This document shows, piece after piece, positions 22,162 through 25,046 of a stretch of 25,046 bases of DNA. The first letter of the stretch is position 1; each line of letters opens with the position of its first letter. The translations under genes were made by a program, and so were the position numbers. The notes below the pieces were generated by a model that saw only the letters and a program-made list of their open reading frames with translations, made no database searches and was not told the DNA's origin. The stretch is from Fontivivens sp964399735 (GTDB taxonomy: Bacteria; Zhuqueibacterota; Zhuqueibacteria; Residuimicrobiales; Krinioviventaceae): positions 1-25,046 of the forward strand of contig CAYNSO010000052.1 in the NCBI GenBank assembly GCA_964399735.1, given 5' to 3'.

Positions 22162-25046
22162 ATGAAAAATATCAGGTACGGAAGAATATGTTTTATTGTG
22201 ATACAATTTTTATTGATTGTATCATCAGGTATAAATGCCCGAACTGTTATAAAAGAAACGCATGCTACAAGTGTTCCGGTATATGATATTTTAGAGATCA
22301 CGTTAACCGTGACAAGCCCGGCGGCGGGGAATCCCTTTACCGGGACGACCGTTAGCGCTGTATTTGCAACTCCATACGGACAAAAAACTGTTAAAGGGTT
22401 CTGTAACTCGACAACCGGCAGCCAGTACCTGGTGCGTTTTTGTCCCGAAAAATCAGGCAGTTATAGTTATCAGATTACCTTTCAGGATGCATTGGGCAGC
22501 GAGCAGTTTAACGGCAGTTTTACCGCCACTGCCAGCGGCGCGAAAAAAGGGTTTATCATTGCCGACCCGGAGTACCCTACCCGTTTTATGTTCAGCAACG
22601 GCGGGCATCCGTTTATTTGCTCCAAAACCGCCTGGCTGATTGGCGGGATCGGCGAGAGTAAATACAAGGCATTTCTGGATAAAATGGTTCCGCGCACTGA
22701 AAATTGCATCCGTTTTGGACTGGAATTTGACTATTCCACCGAGACTCCTTATATTGATATTTGGCCATTTGGCGGCAGCCGGTCGGCGCCGGATTATACC
22801 CGTTTTAATATTGATTTTTGGAAAAATCTGGATCGTGTAATTCGTTATGCTGCAGCCCGTGATATATACCTGGAACCTGTAATTTTTTCCAGCCTGCGCA
22901 CTAACCTGGAATGGACCCATGCAAAACGATACCTGGATTATATAATATCCAGATTAGCTTGCTATCCTTCCATAGTTTTATTTCAAACTAATAATGAATA
23001 TAATCCGGATATCGACAGTAAAGGTTATTTGATTCAGGTGGCTGATTACATCCACCAGAACGATCCTTACGGGCGCCTTGTAGCCCCGGCGCGGCGCAGC
23101 ACAGAAGATGCCGCCTGGGCAGATGAAGCATGGGTGGATGTAGCCATCAATCACTGGGCCAGGGCCAATGATCATGGATTGAATAAAATTTATACCATTG
23201 CAACACGAATTACCGGTTATAGCATGCCGGGCTGGTGCGATGAAACCGCACGCGAAGGCCGGCATACCAACAATTGCGGTATTCACCGGCGCAAGCAATA
23301 CTGGACCTGGAATATTGCCGGGGCATACTGGTCTTATCATTCATGGGAAGGCTGCGAGGGGATACTGGATACCAGCTATAATGGCCCCGGCAGCGAGTAT
23401 CTGCAATATATTCGCCCGTTTTGGGAAAAAACCAAATTCTGGAAGATGCGTCCCAACAATGCGCTGATTACAAATAATCCGCCTTCGTTATATGAACGCT
23501 GCATTGCCTCGGATGAGGAAATTGTAGTTTATATGTGTAACGGGCCTGATGATACTAATTCTTTATCTGAAATACCGGACGCTATAACCAATTCGGCAAC
23601 GATTCGTATGCAATTGGGAGAGGGCAGCTATACAGCGGAATTTTATAATCCTTCAGACGGCACTTATTATACTGCTTACAGGCAGACCGGGATCGAAGGC
23701 AATAAAGCCGTAACGCTTACTTTTCCCACTTTTAATCAGGACCTGGTACTCTATATCAAACGCGATCAGTTAGTAACCCCGCCGGTCGCTGATTTCAGCG
23801 CCGCGCCGCTCAGCGGTTACGCGCCGTTGACGGTACAGTTTACCAACCTTTCCACCGATGCGGCCACTTATGAGTGGGATTTTGGCGATGATACGGATCA
23901 TACAACTTTGAATAATCCTTTGCATGTTTATTATACTCCCGGCAGTTACCAGGTGACGCTCACTGCGACCGGAACGAGCGGTACAGATACGGAAATCAAG
24001 AGCAATTATATCATTGTTAACGCGCAACCGCCGGCGGCAGATTTTTCCGCAACGCCGTTAACGGGCAAGGCGCCGTTAAGCGTACAATTTACCAACCTTT
24101 CCACCGACGCCGCTTCTTATGATTGGAACTTTGGCGATGGGTCGGCGCATGTCAGCGCTACCAGTCCTTTACATGTTTACACCACCCCCGGCAGCTACCA
24201 GGTAACGCTTGTTGCAACAGGCGATGGAGGCGCAGACACGGAGATCAAGAGTAATTATATCCAGGTGAATACTTTGCCGGATTTGTCAGCGCCGGCCGCG
24301 CTGATGGCGAGCAAGTCCGGAACGAATAACCTGACGTTATCCTGGGAGGCGGTTAGCGGCGCCACAGGGTATAATATATATCGGGCCACGTCTGCAGATT
24401 TTACCGCGGACAAGAGCGGCGGCAGCAACCGGGTAGCGCAAAACATTCAGGACGGCAATGCTTCCCAGAGCGGTGTGCAATGGACGGACACGGATAATGT
24501 AACTGGTAACGTTCATGTTAATTATTTTTACCAGGTAACAGCGCTGCGCGGAGTTGAAGAGAGCGCGGTCTCGGCAATGATAGGCGAGTTTGATTTTGCA
24601 TTGAAAACTACTGCAAGAACTGATTTAAACGACATTGCCCTGCCCTTGATGCCGGCAAGTATTGCCACTGCGGCAGATTTGCCGTTGCTGGCAACGACGA
24701 TTAATTCGGTGGCGCGCTGGGCTGCGGATTTGCAGAATTATGAAATTTATATTCCGCAATCGAGCATCAGTAATTTCCCCCTGCAAGCCGGATATCCCTA
24801 TCTGGTTAACGTTTCGGCAAACAGTATATTGACGGTTATCGGGGAACCGGTGTATCCTGTTTTTCCGCTTTTAACTACGGCAAAAACAGATTTTAATGCA
24901 ATTATGCTGCCTTTAGATAAAGCCGGAATAACCAAAGCATCGCAACTGGCGGCGGATATTGCGTATTGCAATAGCGTAGCGTGCTGGGATGCAGAAGAGC
25001 AGGGATTTGAACAATATGTGCCGGAGCTGGCTTTTACCGATTTTGA
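22162..25046 (+). CDS. DUF5060/DUF4038-like glycoside hydrolase with PKD domains, 3' end cut off
   Basis: The reading frame is open from ATG 22162 to the end of the window (961 residues plus a partial codon); the C-terminus is missing. Order: signal peptide (1-26), a DUF5060-like beta domain (about 30-125), a (beta/alpha)8 barrel like DUF4038/apiosidase-like hydrolases (about 135-460), two PKD domains (539-622 and 623-704), an FN3-like domain (705-806) and two copies of a module I do not recognise (811-886 and 901 on). Likely catalytic acids are Glu279 (QTNNEYN) and Glu361 (WCDETAREG). It probably hydrolyses a polysaccharide outside the cell; the substrate is not predictable. Given its neighbours, a sorting domain probably follows beyond the window. 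The ribosome binding site is weak. Confidence 0.8.
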   Translation, partial: MKNIRYGRICFIVIQFLLIVSSGINARTVIKETHATSVPVYDILEITLTVTSPAAGNPFTGTTVSAVFATPYGQKTVKGFCNSTTGSQYLVRFCPEKSGSYSYQITFQDALGSEQFNGSFTATASGAKKGFIIADPEYPTRFMFSNGGHPFICSKTAWLIGGIGESKYKAFLDKMVPRTENCIRFGLEFDYSTETPYIDIWPFGGSRSAPDYTRFNIDFWKNLDRVIRYAAARDIYLEPVIFSSLRTNLEWTHAKRYLDYIISRLACYPSIVLFQTNNEYNPDIDSKGYLIQVADYIHQNDPYGRLVAPARRSTEDAAWADEAWVDVAINHWARANDHGLNKIYTIATRITGYSMPGWCDETAREGRHTNNCGIHRRKQYWTWNIAGAYWSYHSWEGCEGILDTSYNGPGSEYLQYIRPFWEKTKFWKMRPNNALITNNPPSLYERCIASDEEIVVYMCNGPDDTNSLSEIPDAITNSATIRMQLGEGSYTAEFYNPSDGTYYTAYRQTGIEGNKAVTLTFPTFNQDLVLYIKRDQLVTPPVADFSAAPLSGYAPLTVQFTNLSTDAATYEWDFGDDTDHTTLNNPLHVYYTPGSYQVTLTATGTSGTDTEIKSNYIIVNAQPPAADFSATPLTGKAPLSVQFTNLSTDAASYDWNFGDGSAHVSATSPLHVYTTPGSYQVTLVATGDGGADTEIKSNYIQVNTLPDLSAPAALMASKSGTNNLTLSWEAVSGATGYNIYRATSADFTADKSGGSNRVAQNIQDGNASQSGVQWTDTDNVTGNVHVNYFYQVTALRGVEESAVSAMIGEFDFALKTTARTDLNDIALPLMPASIATAADLPLLATTINSVARWAADLQNYEIYIPQSSISNFPLQAGYPYLVNVSANSILTVIGEPVYPVFPLLTTAKTDFNAIMLPLDKAGITKASQLAADIAYCNSVACWDAEEQGFEQYVPELAFTDF
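23777..24267 (+). repeat. Two tandem PKD-domain units, 249-base period
   Basis: The two PKD domains match closely at the DNA level with an offset of 249 bases (83 codons): for example, GCGCCGTT at 23821 and 24070, and an identical TTTACCAACCTTTCCACCGA in both. Both carry the WDFGD-type motif (YEWDFGDD, YDWNFGDG) and the GSYQVTL strand. The similarity at silent positions points to a fairly recent internal duplication or gene conversion. Confidence 0.7.

Noticed and set aside
22453..22920. 155-residue minus-strand open frame
   Set aside because: Antisense to the hydrolase barrel, which runs uninterrupted on the plus strand.

Overview
The window looks like chromosomal DNA of an uncultured bacterium of the FCB superphylum (Calditrichota, KSB1 or a similar lineage). 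The main clue is that two secreted-type proteins end in the 'QNYPNPF...' sorting/FlgD-like C-terminal domain typical of type IX secretion cargo in that group. PKD and FN3 modules, lineage-style membrane glycosyltransferases and a paralogous set of twin-arginine Gfo/Idh/MocA oxidoreductases fit this. The taxonomic placement is inference from protein style; there is no rRNA or other marker. I saw no tRNA, rRNA, CRISPR array or transposase.

Layout. (1) 1-300: non-coding, with a triple CGCAGAT repeat and an 11-bp inverted repeat. (2) 301-1059 (+): family 2 glycosyltransferase. (3) 4413-1139 (-): a tight operon of a discoidin-like secreted protein, an Agl23/TIGR03663-type membrane glycosyltransferase (GTGA stop/start overlap) and an ApbE-type flavin transferase. 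(4) 14137-4694 (-): a catabolic-looking cluster in two transcription blocks. The upstream block has three Tat-exported Gfo/Idh/MocA oxidoreductases followed by a secreted HEAT-repeat protein. The downstream block has a fourth Tat-exported Gfo/Idh/MocA protein and a fusion of a sugar isomerase-like TIM barrel with a DUF1080 (3-keto-glycoside hydrolase-like) domain. (5) 14508-18869 (+): a PPi-type phosphofructokinase with an unusual active-site loop, a small membrane protein, a GIY-YIG nuclease with a degenerate exonuclease-like middle, a helical TPR-ended protein and a STAS anti-sigma antagonist. (6) 18927-25046 (+): surface/secreted proteins: a 768-residue FN3 protein with sorting domain, an orphan 214-residue sorting-domain protein without signal peptide, and a glycoside-hydrolase-like multidomain protein that runs off the end of the window.

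How the parts may work together. The (-) strand cluster fits a periplasmic oxidation-elimination route of glycan breakdown: Gfo/Idh enzymes oxidise a sugar at C3, a DUF1080 domain cleaves the 3-keto-glycoside, and the TIM barrel may isomerise the product. The DUF5060/DUF4038-like hydrolase on the other strand would suit the same polysaccharide-degrading lifestyle. The sequence supports the protein families and export signals; substrates and pathway order are inference.
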